From Rehmannia glutinosa (lineage: Eukaryota > Streptophyta > Magnoliopsida > Lamiales > Orobanchaceae), in the NCBI GenBank assembly GCA_016081115.2, contig JABTTQ020002835.1:62001-126000 (forward strand): a stretch of 64,000 bases of DNA, in the 5' to 3' direction. The position numbers and the translations under genes were made by a program. The notes beneath the pieces are model-generated. The model ran no database searches, was not told the DNA's origin, and worked only from the letters and a program-made list of their open reading frames with translations. Shown here piece by piece: positions 33,903 through 46,535 of the stretch (position 1 is its first letter; each line of letters opens with the position of its first letter).

Positions 33903-36854
33903 TGTCACGCCCCAATCTAGATAAGTAGAATTAAATATAATATTCATCGGAGTACAACTCCGGATAATCATAAAAACTTAAATTCGGCCAGGCCATATCC
34001 AAAATATTATACATCACATTACAAATACACAGCGGAAGTCTAACATGTAGTAATATTCCAAATACAGAATTAAGTACAAGCTATATAATAAGTTTGAATA
34101 TCCAAAATATTAATACAAAAGCAATATCCATATAATTCCTAGAAATTATTCCACCAACTTCAACCTTGATTCGGAAACCCTTCATCGGACTCCTCAATGT
34201 CAAATCCACCCGTCTCTGAAAATTTTAAAATTCGTGGGGTGAGCTAAACGAGCTCAGTGGGTGGGGGAATGGTGATAATGATATTTTAAATAAAATTGAA
34301 TTATTTTTCCAAGGCTTGAACAAAGAAATTGAGTTTACATTTTTAAAATTTACCATATTTTATAGGTGTACATGTAATGACATACAAGCAAGTATCCTTA
34401 CAGAAAAAAATAACGTTTCGTTAAACCACAGTTTTCCAGAGATAGTTTGACAATAATAAAGTTTAATAAAATCAAGCGATGACAAGAAATGACAGGTAGT
34501 AACAATAACGAGCAATTATTGTAAACTTTAAATGTTTTCTAGACAAGCGAGCAGAATCATTAAGGAGCAAACAAGAATGAGCAAGCAAGCAGGAACACCG
34601 AAGTGTTAACAGTCATAATTGAACTGATCGGGCCACAATTACGCCGTTCTACCTTATGTCTCCCCAAGCAAGAGTTGACCGAAGTCACAGGCTACCTTAT
34701 AACTACCCCACGTGGCTCGACGTCTCTTTAGCTAGGACCTGTCTGTCCAAAGATCGTCATATTCCGGAATATACCAAACCTACGACCCACTTCGCCCACA
34801 GGACACTCCGTCCTACAGTGGTGGGATTAGGACCATGGTCGGTCAAATCAAGACCGCAGGTGACCTGCTCAATCTCGCTTCACCAAACCACACCGCAAAA
34901 CAACACAAGCAACACAAAAATCCAAAATGATATAAAAATTGATTTTTGTGGCACACTTATTCAAGTTTATTATAGCAAGACACTTAAGAACTTAAGAATG
35001 CTCCACATAACATTTGTCAATTTAATACGAGTAAAGTGATTTATAATCGGAGTTGGAATTTAATCGAATGTCGATATATATTAATCAGATAACTTCCAAG
35101 TTCAAAATCTCAAAATAAAATCAAAGTTAATTTCAAATTTTCAATTTGGGTTTTAAACCATTTTTATTTATTTATTTCTAAAACAAAAATCTAAAGTTCT
35201 AAATTGGTAGTAAAATTTCACATGTTATTATTAGTTACCTTTAGTTTTCAAAAAATTAAGCCACGTACAGTGGGACTTGTATGTTAATTGCTTTTAGTTT
35301 CTCCTTTCTTTTTCTTTAATGCATATTAATCCAAACTTTATCTAAAATCTCATTTTTAACCCTAAACTTTAAAATTTTTTCAAAGTGATCCATTCATATA
35401 AAAAAAACATTAAGGAAAATATAAAATTAGGTTCCAGCAAAATAACTCAGCCCCGACAGTAGGAAATTTCAGGTTCTGACTTTAAATTTTCAGAAATTTC
35501 AAATTAGTCCCTATTTTTATGATAAATTGATTATTTAACCTCAAGATCAAATTTTCTTTTCAAAACAACCCCCAAAGCACTTATAACCTTTAAAAAAACA
35601 GACCCTACAGTTTATGAACTTCACAGAATTAGATACCTCTTATTTTCAATAATTTCAGTTTAGTCCCTATATTTTCTAATTTTTGTAAAAGTGGTTTCCA
35701 AGTTCAATTTTCTTCCAAATTCAACCTCAATACATCCATGTACTTCCAAAACCAAGACAACATCTAAAATAATATAAAAACAGCCCCAAATTTTCGAAAT
35801 TTCAGTTTACTACCCAAGTTTTCAATTATTGCAGTTTTTATCCTCAAACTCCAATTAAATTCCAAAAATGACTATAAATCATTTAAGAAACATATAACAA
35901 CACCCAAGCACATAAAGAAACATAATTTTCATGATATTTAAAGAATTTAAACATGCCTTACAAGAATTGAAATGCAATCAAACCATTTAACAAAAGAGTT
36001 TAAGCTTTATTTTACCCACCTTAATAGCTTTTCCTCAATTTTCTTCAAATCAACAAGCTCCAAAAATCTCCTCAAGTCCAGTTTCTAACACCTCCACTAT
36101 GTCTAAAATTGGAACTTGATGAAAACAATGATTCCTTTTCCACCTTTAAGCTTTTAGTATAATCATTGGAAGAAAGCAACCGTTGCATTCACACATATAT
36201 AAATTCTTTGAAAGATGACTTTTATGAAAGAAAGGAAATGAAAACAAGCCCCCCCTATATCTCAAGTGACGCCTGTGAGCAACATAAAAGGCATGGCTAT
36301 TTGTTCTTCAAGTAAATGGGTTAAGTGTGAAGTAAGACAAATGATAGAAGAAAATAAATATCTCTCCAGCTATCCTTGAATTCGGCAGTCAGGAGGAAGG
36401 AATTAAGGAGTATGGTTTGTTGCTATAGTATAAGTACAATGATGTGGGTGTTTTGAAACCAAGAAAAAAAAGTTAAAAATGTGTGGTCACAAAGAAGTTT
36501 GGTCATTAATATGGTAGAGTTTTGATTTAATAAAAATTGTTGTAAATAAAGTATATTATCCATTTTAGAATAATGGGTAAAATTTATAGATCAAATACAA
36601 GAAATGGTGGTGAAGATTAGTGGTTTGTCAAGTACTCCTAAAATCCTAAAATCATTTCTTAATAAATACAATCCTAATTTAAAACATACTAATATTATAA
36701 AAGTTTAATATATGTGAGTCGATCTAACTAGGGAAATAAATTGAATGAATCGAATTATAGAAAATAATATAAAATAAATTAACAAAATGAACTCAAATAT
36801 TTAAATATTTATTATATAACATATTACCTTATAATACGATTCTAGGGCCTCACA
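33903..36854 (-). repeat. Shared Tekay LTR
   Basis: 2952 bp, TGTCACGCCCCAATC...GGGCCTCACA. Sense is minus. It contains one donor-like AAG|GTGGGT (junction 36020) corresponding to the first module of the longer LTR families, but not the expanded array. Short frames such as 34656-35039 are spurious. Confidence 0.93.
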
Positions 36855-36876
36855 TTCACCCCTCCTTAGGAGAATT
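36855..36876 (-). promoter_or_regulatory. Polypurine tract of the Tekay element
   Basis: The minus strand reads CTAAGGAGGGGTGAA immediately before the LTR's TGTGAGG. Confidence 0.85.
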
Positions 36877-36892
36877 TGGTCCCAAATTCATT

Positions 36893-39800
36893 TCAAAATA
36901 ACTCTGGATAGCTATTTCTCATTTCTTCTTCGGTCTCCCAAGTGGCTTCCTCCGGCATTTTCTGTTTTTGCCATACCACTTTGACCAATGAAATCTTTTT
37001 ATTTCTCAATTCTCGGATCTGACTATCAATAATTCGAAGCGGTCGTTCTGTATATGTCAGATCTTCCATTATATCTGGAATCTCTTCTGTGATGATGTGC
37101 TCAGGGTCTGGATTATATTTCTTCAGTCGAGAGACGTGAAACACGTTATGCATTCCTCCTAACGCTTGCGGAAGCTCTAAACGATAAGCCAATGTTCCAA
37201 TCCTCTCAAGAATCTAGTAGGGTCCAATATATCTCGGGCTTAACTTTCCTCCTTTCTTCGATTGGATCAACCCCTTTCTTGGCGAAAGTCGTAAAAATAC
37301 CTCATCACCCATCTCAAACTCTAAGTCCTTCCATCGGTTGTCAGCATAACTTTTCTGACGACTTTGTGCAGTTCTTATCCTTTCCTTGATGAGTCGAACT
37401 TTATCCATTGCCTCTTGGATTAAGTCTACCTTTGGAATAGCTGATTGTGACTCTCGTCTTTCTTTTGGAGTCCATTGATCATCTATCTCCCAGTGTACTG
37501 GTGATTTACACTTTCTTCCATATAATGCCTCATATGGTGCCATTCCAATGGTCGCTTGATAACTATTATTATAGGCAAATTCAGATAAGGGAAGATGAGA
37601 ATCCCAATTACCTTTGAAATCTAATACACAGGCCCTCAACATGTCCTCTAAAGTTTGAATTGTTCTCTCTGACTGTCCATCCATTTGAGGGTGTGCCGCG
37701 GTACTGAAACTCAGTTTCGTTCCCAACCCTTCATGCAAACTTTTCCAGAATCGGGAAATGAATCTTGGATCTCGATCTGAGACTATATCCACTGGAACTC
37801 CATGCAGTCTGATAATTTCTCTAATATAGATCTGAGCCAACTTTTGTAGACTATCTGTCTTTCTTATAGGTAAGAAATGTGCTGATTTCGTTAACCTATC
37901 CACTACTACCCAAATAGCATCATGCCCATTTCGAGTTCTGGGCAGATCTGTGGCAAAATCCATGGTTATCTTCTCCCACTTCCATTCAGGGATTGCTAAT
38001 GGTTGTAGCAGTCCTGAAGGTCGCTGATGCTCAACTTTTATTCGTTGGCAAGTTAGACATCTTGCCATATATTCAGCTACTTGATTTTTCATATTCACCC
38101 ACCAGAAGTGTCTTTTCAAATCTTGGTACATCTTCTTGCCTCCCGGGTGAATCGTGTATCTTGAGCGATGAGCTTCTGCTAAAATTTTACCTTTCAAACC
38201 ATCATCATTGGGTATACAAACCCTATTCTTGAATCTCATAACTCCATCATCTCCTATATTGAACTCAATTCTTGATCCTTGCAACACTTTGTCCTTCATC
38301 TTCTTGAATTTTGGATCATTCTCTTGTGATATGCAAATCTCACTCAACAGATCTGGTCTCACTGATATGTTAGCCAATAGAAGTTGAGTTCCAACTTTCT
38401 TAGGGTTCCAATAACTCAAATCCGCTAATGATTTCCACTCTCTTATCATTAGTCTTGCAACGTATGTTTTTCTGCTTAATGCGTCCGTGACTACATTCGC
38501 TTTTCCCGGGTGATATTGGATATCAAAATGGTAGTCTTCTATCAATTCCATCCACCTTTTCTGTCTCAAATTCAAGTCCTTTTGTGAAAAGAGGTATTTC
38601 AGACTCTTATGATCAGTAAAGACAGTAAATTCTGCCCCGTACAAATAGTGTCTCCACTTCTTCAAAGCGAACACTATAGCTGCTAATTCTAGATCATGAG
38701 TTGGGTAATTTCCTTCATACGGTTTCAGTTTTCTAGAGACGTAAGCAATTACTTTTCCATTTTGCATCAATACAGCACCAAGTCCTTCTCTTGACGCATC
38801 ACTATACACTACGAAGTTCTCTAATCCTTCGGGAAGGGTTAAAACTGGTGCTGTGGTGAGTCTTTTCTTTAGTTCTTGGAAGCTGGACTCACATTTATCA
38901 TTCCACTCATATTTCACTTGCTTTTGGGTTAATCTCGTCAGTGAGGCCGCTATCTTGGAGAAATCTTTAATGAATCTGCGGTAATATCCCGCAAGACCCA
39001 AGAAACTTCTTATCTTCGTTACGGTTTCCGGTCGCTTCCAGTCGACAATAGTTTGCACCTTTGATGTATCCATTGCGATCCCTTTACCAGATACTATATG
39101 ACCCAAGAACGCGACTTCACTTAGCCAAAATTCACACTTACTGAATTTGGCATAAAGTTTGTGTTGTCTTAACGTCTCCAATACAGTTCTCAAATGATTC
39201 TCGTGCTCTATTTCTGATTTGGAATACACGAGTATGTCATCAATGAAAATAACAACAAACTGATCCAAGTAGGGTCTAAATACTCGGTGCATCAGATCCA
39301 TGAATGCTGCAGGAGCATTTGTCAAACCAAAGGGCATCACCACAAATTCGAAATGACCATACCTAGACTGAAAAGCTGTTTTCGGTATGTCTTCCTCTTT
39401 AATTCTCAACTGATGATATCCTTGCTGCAAATCCAACTTTGAGTAAACCTGGGCCCCTTGACGTTGGTCAAACAACTCCTCGATTCGTGGCAACGGATAC
39501 TTATTCTTGATGGTGACATTGTTAAGTCCTCGAAAATCAATGCATAATCTCAATGACCCATCTTTCTTTTTAACAAAGAGTATTGGAGCTCCCCATGGTG
39601 ATGTACTGGGTCGAATAAATCCCACTTCACATAACTTTTGTAATTGTGCCTTCAATTCTTGTAGCTCAAGTGGGGCCATTCTATATGCCATCCTTGATAT
39701 TGGTGTTGTCCCTGGAAATAATTCAATAGTGAACTTGATCTCCCAGTTAGGAGGTAACGATGTTAGTTCTTCTGGAAATACATCTGGGTATTCTGATACC

Positions 39801-39925
39801 AAGGGCACGTCTCTTATTCCCTTATTGTCACTAGGTTTATTGATTAAAAATGCCAGATATCCCTGTGCTCCTTTGATGATAGCCTTGCGAGCTTTAATAG
39901 CTGAAATAATAGGGGCCACCGTAGT
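36893..39925 (-). pseudogene. Tekay pol: RT, RNase H, integrase, chromodomain; two stops from functional
   Basis: Almost intact. The frame 37214-39925 (about 900 codons) holds RT (WGAPILFVKKKDGSLRLCID, VVIFIDDILVYS near residue 225), RNase H (FVVYSDASREGLGAVL, FTDHKSLKYL), the integrase HHCC region (HRSRYTIHPGG...CLTCQR) and the catalytic core (MDFATDLP near residue 650, VSDRDPRFISRFW, AAHPQMDGQSERTIQTLE). It ends at a TAG within GPY-stop-ILERIG, where the family has Lys. The same frame runs on to 36893 with LAYRLELPQ, VFHVSRLKKY and a chromodomain-type tail (EDLTYTERPLRIID...VKVVWQ...EATWETEEEMRNSYPELF). A TGA at 39926-39928 separates it from the protease. The C-terminal chromodomain and long LTRs place it in the Tekay/Del lineage. 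Confidence 0.95.
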
Positions 39926-41436
39926 TCAGGCGCCACCTATGAACTCAACTACTGGTTGTCCAGGTACGCAAAATTTAACTACCTTTGTGCGGTAGTCCAA
40001 GTGAGCATGGTGTCTAGCTAACCAATCCATCCCCAAAATAATATCATACTTTAATATCGGCAATTCAATCAAATCAACAAGGAAACATTGAGCATCAATG
40101 TTCACATCGCATGCAATAAACACAACATCAGTTATTTGGCTAGCACCCATGGGAGTTGAAACTTCTAAACAACAAGGCATTCGTTCCATGCATTGATTCA
40201 AGTTGCAGATATAATGTGGTGTAACAAATGAATGTGTTGATCCAGGATCAACTAAAACTTTAGCAAGGCATCCAGATACAAGTAGTGTACCTTCCACCAC
40301 ATTGGTTGCCTCTGGAGCTTCTTGTCCAGCTAATGCAAACACACGACCCTGCATCTTAGAGCGATCTGTCATCTTATGTTCGGGCTTAGGAAATGGAACT
40401 AGATTATTGCCTGATTGACCAGTCATAGGACAATCCTTCACTTGATGTTGTGCATTCCCACATCTCAAACATTTTCCTGCCTTGCGCCAGCATGAATCAG
40501 GTGAATGTCCCGGCTTATTGCAAAAGGAACAGATTGGGATTTGACTTTGTTTTCCCTTCCCATTGAAATTCGATTTTCGGCTCTTATGAATGGTTGGGGT
40601 TTTCCAAGCTTTGTCCCGCAAATGGTTTCTTTGAACTACCAATTCCCTTGGATTGTGGTTCCGTCGTCCCAAACCACACTCCACCTTTGTCGCTGCTTTG
40701 CTCGGACCGCAGCATCATAAGTATCTATCTCAGTAGATAGCATCTGTTTCTGGATCTCAAGCCTTAGTCCTCTGGTGAATTTATGGAGCTTATCTTCTTC
40801 ATCATTGACCGATACCGGTGCATACTTGGACAATCGATGGAATTCTGATTCATATTGCGCTACAGTCATCGATCCCTGCCTCAAACGATAAAATTCATCT
40901 CTACGGGCTTCCCTGACTACTTGGGGTATGTACTGCTTACGAAATTCCCAAACAAAGTTAACCCAAGTCCTTGCAGTCTCAGTCCTATCCCATTTCTCCT
41001 CAACTGTCCGCCACCAATTTCGAGCTGCTGCTTCTAGTCGAAAAGCCATTAACTTTAGTTTTTGGTCATCAGTGTAGTTGAGAGCTAAGAATATACTCTC
41101 CATTTTTTCCAGCCATATCTCTGCTTTCATGTCGTCTGGTTCGCCCCAAAATATAGGAGGGTCAAAGCGCAGAAATCGTTCCAGTACTCGATCATGGGCG
41201 TCCTGCATTGGGCCCATGTTATCTTGATTCCCGAGGCCGATTAGCTTGTCATTGTAAAAATTGCAAAGAATCGTTGTATTGCCAATGCAGTCAAATTATC
41301 TCCCCCCACGGCTGGGGCTGGGGGGGTACTGGTGGTGGTATGGGCTCAGGTGCTGGCTCGGGAGTTCTATCCCGTTGAGGATATGGTTCAAAATATCTGT
41401 TTGCACGAGGTCTACCACGTCCCCGTCTTTCCGCCA
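39926..41436 (-). pseudogene. Tekay gag, zinc knuckle and protease, with frame breaks
   Basis: The gag ATG is at 41434-41436 (MAERRGRGRPR, then a Pro-rich stretch). A stop near 41250 and a frame change lead into 40636-41217 (LERFLRFDPPIFWGEPDD, NWWRTVEEKW, FRKQYIPQVVREARRDEF, AQYESEFHRLSKYAP), the Retrotrans_gag domain. A second shift near 40680 leads into 39926-40684. That frame holds the zinc knuckles (CSFCNKPGHSPDSC, CLRCGNAQHQVKDC) and the aspartic protease (VLVDPGSTHSFV, YDIILGMDWLARHHAHLD). It closes with an in-frame TGA before the RT. The active-site string DPGSTHSF is a common chromovirus variant. Confidence 0.92.
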
Positions 41437-41790
41437 TCTAATAGAGAAGGTTAAGAAATATAATAAATACAGGTTTATTATGATAATAACAATTTATGAA
41501 ATAATATAATTAAAGCTCAGATATCAATAAAATAAAAGATAGCTCTAGGCTTCATCATTTATATATAACGTTAACATACACGGTGAGTCTATTTACAATC
41601 CCAAAATGTGACGTCAAAAGGGCAAAGTGGGATACAAAAAGAGCCAATCCCGTCGTGGCTACAATCGACTATACGAAGTGGCTACCTATGCCTACCCTGA
41701 CTATACATCAAGTCTATATATATGCATTTAGTAATTTACAATCACCATAAAGAGTTTTCAAAAGAGAAACTCCTAGACCCTATCTATGAT
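41437..41790 (-). other. Spacer between the leader ORF and gag
   Basis: About 350 bp, AT-rich, with no conserved frame. It separates the leader ORF stop from the gag ATG. Confidence 0.5.
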
Positions 41791-42469
41791 CTAAACATCT
41801 GTGATATCACTGCGAGCATCAATATCCTCGTCCAAATTTATAGGCGGAGCTTCGCCCACATCAACATCTACCTCATCCAGATCCTGCTCTATCACGTGCT
41901 CCCCGTGTAAGTGGTCAATGTCAGGTACCACCTGAGGGTTCACCTCATCCACTGGCTGAATCTCATGAACTAGTCCCGGCATCCAACCACCCAAATCTAT
42001 GAGTCAAGCCCAAAAGCCCTGCAACATCAACTCACGGTCTGCCCGTAAGGCCTCCAAATCAAGCGCCAATCGGTCTCATTTGGGTCGTGCGGATATCGAT
42101 AACTCTTTGGGAAGTATGAAGATCCCCCTCTAGCTGCTCTACTTGTAAATCCCTCTGGTACACGTGATCCTCTAGCTCATTTACTCGTAGGCCCCTCACA
42201 CGCAGATGATCCTCAAGCTGCTGAACTCTATCCTCTAGCTCCTCTCGGGCCCCTATCATCCTACGATGCTGAAAATCAAGAATATCAACACCATCCCGAG
42301 ACTGGGATAACAATGCCTGCAACTCACTAACTCTGCTCCTCGCTCCTCCCCGCCGAGCAATCGGAAATCTATCGGACTCATCTCTCCAATAGTCGCACGT
42401 GACTCAAAGATAATCAATGTGTTGTTCAAGACGTGCCATCTCCTCCTCATGATAACGACATGGATCCAT
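41791..42469 (-). pseudogene. Leader ORF between primer site and gag (coiled coil plus acidic tail)
   Basis: The ATG at 42467-42469 begins MDPCRYH as in the truncated copy. Frame breaks near 42330-42360 and 42060 split it into 42256-42450, 42059-42322 and 41791-41994. The middle part is heptad-rich (REELEDRVQQLED, LRVNELEDHVYQRDLQVEQL). The C-terminal part is strongly acidic (EVNPQVVPDIDHLHG, DLDEVDVDVGEAPPINLDED). The second Tekay element has the same arrangement (52769-53504). No known domain. Some breaks may be base-calling errors (see findings). Confidence 0.55.
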
Positions 42470-42751
42470 ACCTATACATAAACAATAACTCCATCAGCCA
42501 CTAGTCATCATGGTAAGGAAATACTGAAAAACTCATCTAATCTATATAATGTTGAGCAGACTAATCCAAAATCAATGAACCACACAGGTAATCACACCAA
42601 TCCAAAATCCACAATATGTAGGTGTCTCCAATCAAGCTTAAATGGTTAGGGTTTAGGTTATCAGTAGTGGTAACTAAATCCACAGGCAGAGAATCCTATC
42701 CTGGGTAAGCTCATGTGTAGTTTTCTACTGACCTAATCTCGATATCATAAG

Positions 42752-45682
42752 CGTCACGCCCAATCTAGATAAGTAGAATTAAATATAATATTCATCGGAG
42801 TACAACTCCAGGATAATCATAAAAACTTAAATTCGGCCAGGCCATATCCAAAATATTATACATCACATTACAAATACACAAAATGGAAGTCTAACATGTA
42901 GTAATATTCCAAATACAGAATTAAGTACAAGCTATATAATAAGTTTGAATATCCAAAATATTAATACAAAAGCAATATCCATATTATTCCTAGAAATTAT
43001 TCCACCAACTTCAACCTTGATTCGGAAACCCTTCATCGGACTCCTCAATGTCAAATCCACCTGTCTCTCGAAAATTTTAAAATTAGGTGGGGTGAGCTAA
43101 ACGAGCTCGGTGGGTGGGGAATGGTGATAATGATATTTTAAATAAAATTGAATTAGTTTTCCAAGGCTTGAACAAAGAAATTGAATTTACATTTTTAAAA
43201 TTTACCAATTTTTATAGGTGTACATGTAATGACATACAAGCAAGTATCGTTACAGAAAAAAAATAAAGTTTCGTTAAACCACAGTTTTCCAGAGATAGTT
43301 TGACAATTATAAAGTTTAATAAAATCAAGCGATGACAAGAAATGACAGGTAGTAACAATAACGAGCAATTATTGTAAACTTTAAATGTTTTCGGACAAGC
43401 GGCGAGAATCATTAAGGAGCAAACAAGAACGAGCAAGCAAGCAGGAACACCGAAGTGTTAACAGTCATAATTGAGCTGATCGGGCCACAATTACGCCGTT
43501 CTACCTTATGTCTCCCCAAGCAAGAGTTGACCGAAGTCACAGGCTACCTTATAACTACCCCACGTGGCTCGACGTCTCTTTAGCTAGGACCTGTCTGTCC
43601 AGAGATCGTCATATTCCGGAATATACCAAACCTACGACCCACTCCGTCCTACAGTGGTGGGATTAGGACCATGGTCGGTCAAATCAAGACCGCAGGCGAC
43701 CTGCTCAATCTCGCTTCACCAAACCACACCGCAAAACAAACAAGCAACACAAAAATCCAAAATGATATAAAAATTGATTTTTGTGGCACACTTATTCAAG
43801 TTTATTATAGCGGGACACTTAAGAACTTAAGAATGCTCCACATAACATTTGTCAATTTAATACGATTAAAGTGATTTATAATCGGAGTTGGAATTTAATC
43901 GAATGTCGATATATATTAATCAGATAACTTCCAAGTTCAAAATCTCAAAATAAAATCAAAGTTAATTTCAAATTTTCAATTTGGGTTTTAAACCATTTTT
44001 ATTTATTTATTTCTAAAACAAAAATCTAAAGTTCTAAATTGGTAGTAAAATTTCACATGTTATCATTAGTTACCTTTAGTTTTAAAAAATGAAGCCACGT
44101 ACAGTGGGACTTGTATGTTAATTGCTTCTAATTTCTCCTTTCTTTTTCTTTAATGCATATTAATCCAAACTTTATCTAAAATCTCATTTTTAACCCTAAA
44201 CTTTAAAAATTTTTCAAAGTGATCCATTCATATAAAAAAAACATTAAGGAAAATATAAAATTAGGTTCCAGCAAAATAACTCAGCCCCGACAGTAGGAAA
44301 TTTCAGGTTCTGACTTTAAATTTTCAGAAATTTAAAATTAGTCCCTATTTTTATGATAAATTGATTATTTAACCTCAAGATCAAATTTTCTTTTCAAAAC
44401 AACCCTAAAGCACTTATACCCTTTCAAAAAACAGACCCTACAGTTTATGAACTTCACATAATTAGATACCTCTTATTTTCAATAATTTCAGTTTAGTCCC
44501 TATATTTTCTAATTTTTGTAAAAGTGGTTTCCAAGTTCAATTTTCTTCCAAATTCAACCTCAATACATCCATGTACTTCCAAAACCAAGACAACATCTAA
44601 AATAATATAAAAACAGCCTCAAATTTTCGGAATTTCAGTTTACTACCCAAGTTTTTAATTATTGCAGTTTTAATCCTCAAACTCCAATTAAATTCCAAAA
44701 ATGACTATAAATCATTTAAGAAACATATAACAACACCCAAGCACATAAAGAAACATAATTTTCATGATATTTAAAGAAGTTAAACATGCCTTACAAGAAT
44801 TGAAATGCAATCAAACCATTTAACAAAAGAGTTTAAGCTTTATTTTACCCACCTTAATAGCTTTTCCTCGATTTTCTTCAAATCAACAAGCTCCAAAAAT
44901 CTCCTCAAGTCCAGTTTCTAACACCTCCACTATGTCTAAAATTGGAACTTGATGAAAACAATGATTCCTTTTCCACCTTTAAGCTTTTAGTATAATCATT
45001 GGAAGAAAGCAACCGTTGCATTCACACATATATAAATTCTTTGAAAGATGACTTTTATGAAAGAAAGGAAATGAAAACAAGCCCCCCCTATATCTCAAGT
45101 GACGTCTGTGAGCAACATAAAAGGCATGGCTATTTTTTCTTCAAGTAAATGGGTTAAGTGTGATGTAAGACAAATGATAGAAGAAAATAAATATCTCTCC
45201 AGCTATCCCTGAATTCGGCAGTCACGAGGAAGGAATTAAGGAGTATGGTTTGTTGCTATAGTATAAGTACAATGATGTGGGTGTTTTGAAACCAAGAAAA
45301 AAAAGTTAAAAATGTGTGGTCACAAAGAAGTTTGGTCATTAATATGGTAGAGTTTTGATTTAATAAAAATTGTTGTAAACAAAGTATATTATCCATTTTA
45401 GAATAATGGGTAAAATTTATAGATCAAATACAAGAAATGGTGGTGAAGATTAGTGGTTTGTCAAGTACTAAAATCCTAAAATCATTTCTTAATAAATACA
45501 ATCCTAATTTAAAACATACTAATATTATAAAAGTTTAATATATGTGAGTCGATCTAACTAGGGAAATAAATTGAATGAATCGAATTATAGAAAATAATAT
45601 AAAATAAATTGAAAATGAACTCAAATATTTAAATATTTATTATATAACATATTACCTTATAATACGATTCTAGGGCCTCACA
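42752..45682 (-). repeat. 5' LTR of the Tekay element
   Basis: 2931 bp, paired with 33903-36854. The first base is altered (CGTCACGCC for TGTCACGCC). The adjacent primer site (about 42736-42748) reads TGATATCGAGAT, degenerate against TGGTATCAGAGAT. From about 43500 rightward the two LTRs are almost identical. Confidence 0.93.
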
Positions 45683-46535
45683 TAAACAAAAAAAATATTC
45701 AAATTTAAATATTGATAAGAAAAAAGTTATATATATTTTTTGCATTACATAGTGATTTTAGAAGTAAAATAAATATACATATGTATGGATTTTGTAGAAA
45801 TAAATATTCTAAATACTTTTTGGATATTAAATAAGTAAATATTGATTATATAAAAAATATTTATTTGTTTTATTTTTTACATAAACAATATAGAACAAAT
45901 AATATATTTGTTTGTACTATTTTTATATTTATTTGTTAATCTAAAAAAATAATAAAATTATTGTTCATTCTTTTCTGTTGGATAATATTTTTAAATAATC
46001 TAGATTTAAATAGACTGATATTATATTGTTACTAATTAGTCGGATGACACTATAAGTTTAATTATTAAAGTAACATGTATAATAATTTGTTGGTATAAAT
46101 CTCAATTGTCTCCATTGATCTAATTTAAATTACTTGTGGAAAATCATTAATTGTGAACATATAATTTTTATAATTTTAGACAACTCAACAAGTATTTTTA
46201 ATAGATATATAAACTTGCTTCAAATATATAATAAATTTATATTTTCTCATTTTTCTAAGTTATATAATCTATTTATTTTTTTCTTCCCATGTTTCTAAAA
46301 TTTTGATTTATAGTTGGATGTTTAACATGATATTTTGTAAAAATCTAATAATTATTTTAATAATTATTATTTAATAAATTCTACATTATTTTGTTCAGTC
46401 AAGACATGTCAACATTCACCCCTTTCTCATTCAGACGGGGCAAGTCTGAGTCTTGAGACGCCCATCATGTTCCGCATCATTATAATTCCTATAGTATATT
46501 ATTACACTCCGTGCATCGCACCGGTGATATAGTAG

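Larger units (their letters stand above)
33358..45682 (-). mobile_element. Tekay/Del chromovirus, tandem arrangement sharing an LTR
   Basis: The order on the plus strand is truncated leader region (33358-33902), LTR (33903-36854), interior (36855-42751), LTR (42752-45682). The LTR at 33903 has a purine tract on its right (3'-LTR side) and a primer binding site on its left (5'-LTR side), so it serves two elements. The left one is cut off at about 33358 soon after its leader ORF. The interior of the right element encodes gag, protease, RT, RNase H, integrase and a C-terminal chromodomain in the order of chromoviruses. The LTRs are close to identical apart from patterned differences discussed in the findings. 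The right flank is TAAAC; no matching TSD remains on the truncated left side. Confidence 0.88.
32245..46535 (+). mobile_element. Probable non-autonomous Helitron, interrupted by Tekay elements
   Basis: The left end is TCTATATATATATATAAAGA after an A. The right end has the hairpin CCGTGCATCGCACCGG followed by TGATATAGTAG and T. The hairpin is a common plant Helitron 3' terminus (CCGTGCATCGCACGG...CTAGT); here CTAG is mutated to GTAG. The retained body is about 32245-33357 plus 45683-46535, very AT-rich and without ORFs. No Rep/helicase is present. That both ends belong to one element is inferred from their position on each side of the Tekay insertion. Confidence 0.45.

Noticed and set aside
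34656..35039. 127-codon plus-strand frame in the Tekay LTR, also at 43671-43874
   Set aside because: It lies within the LTR, antisense to the element, and the second LTR copy breaks it; no domain.
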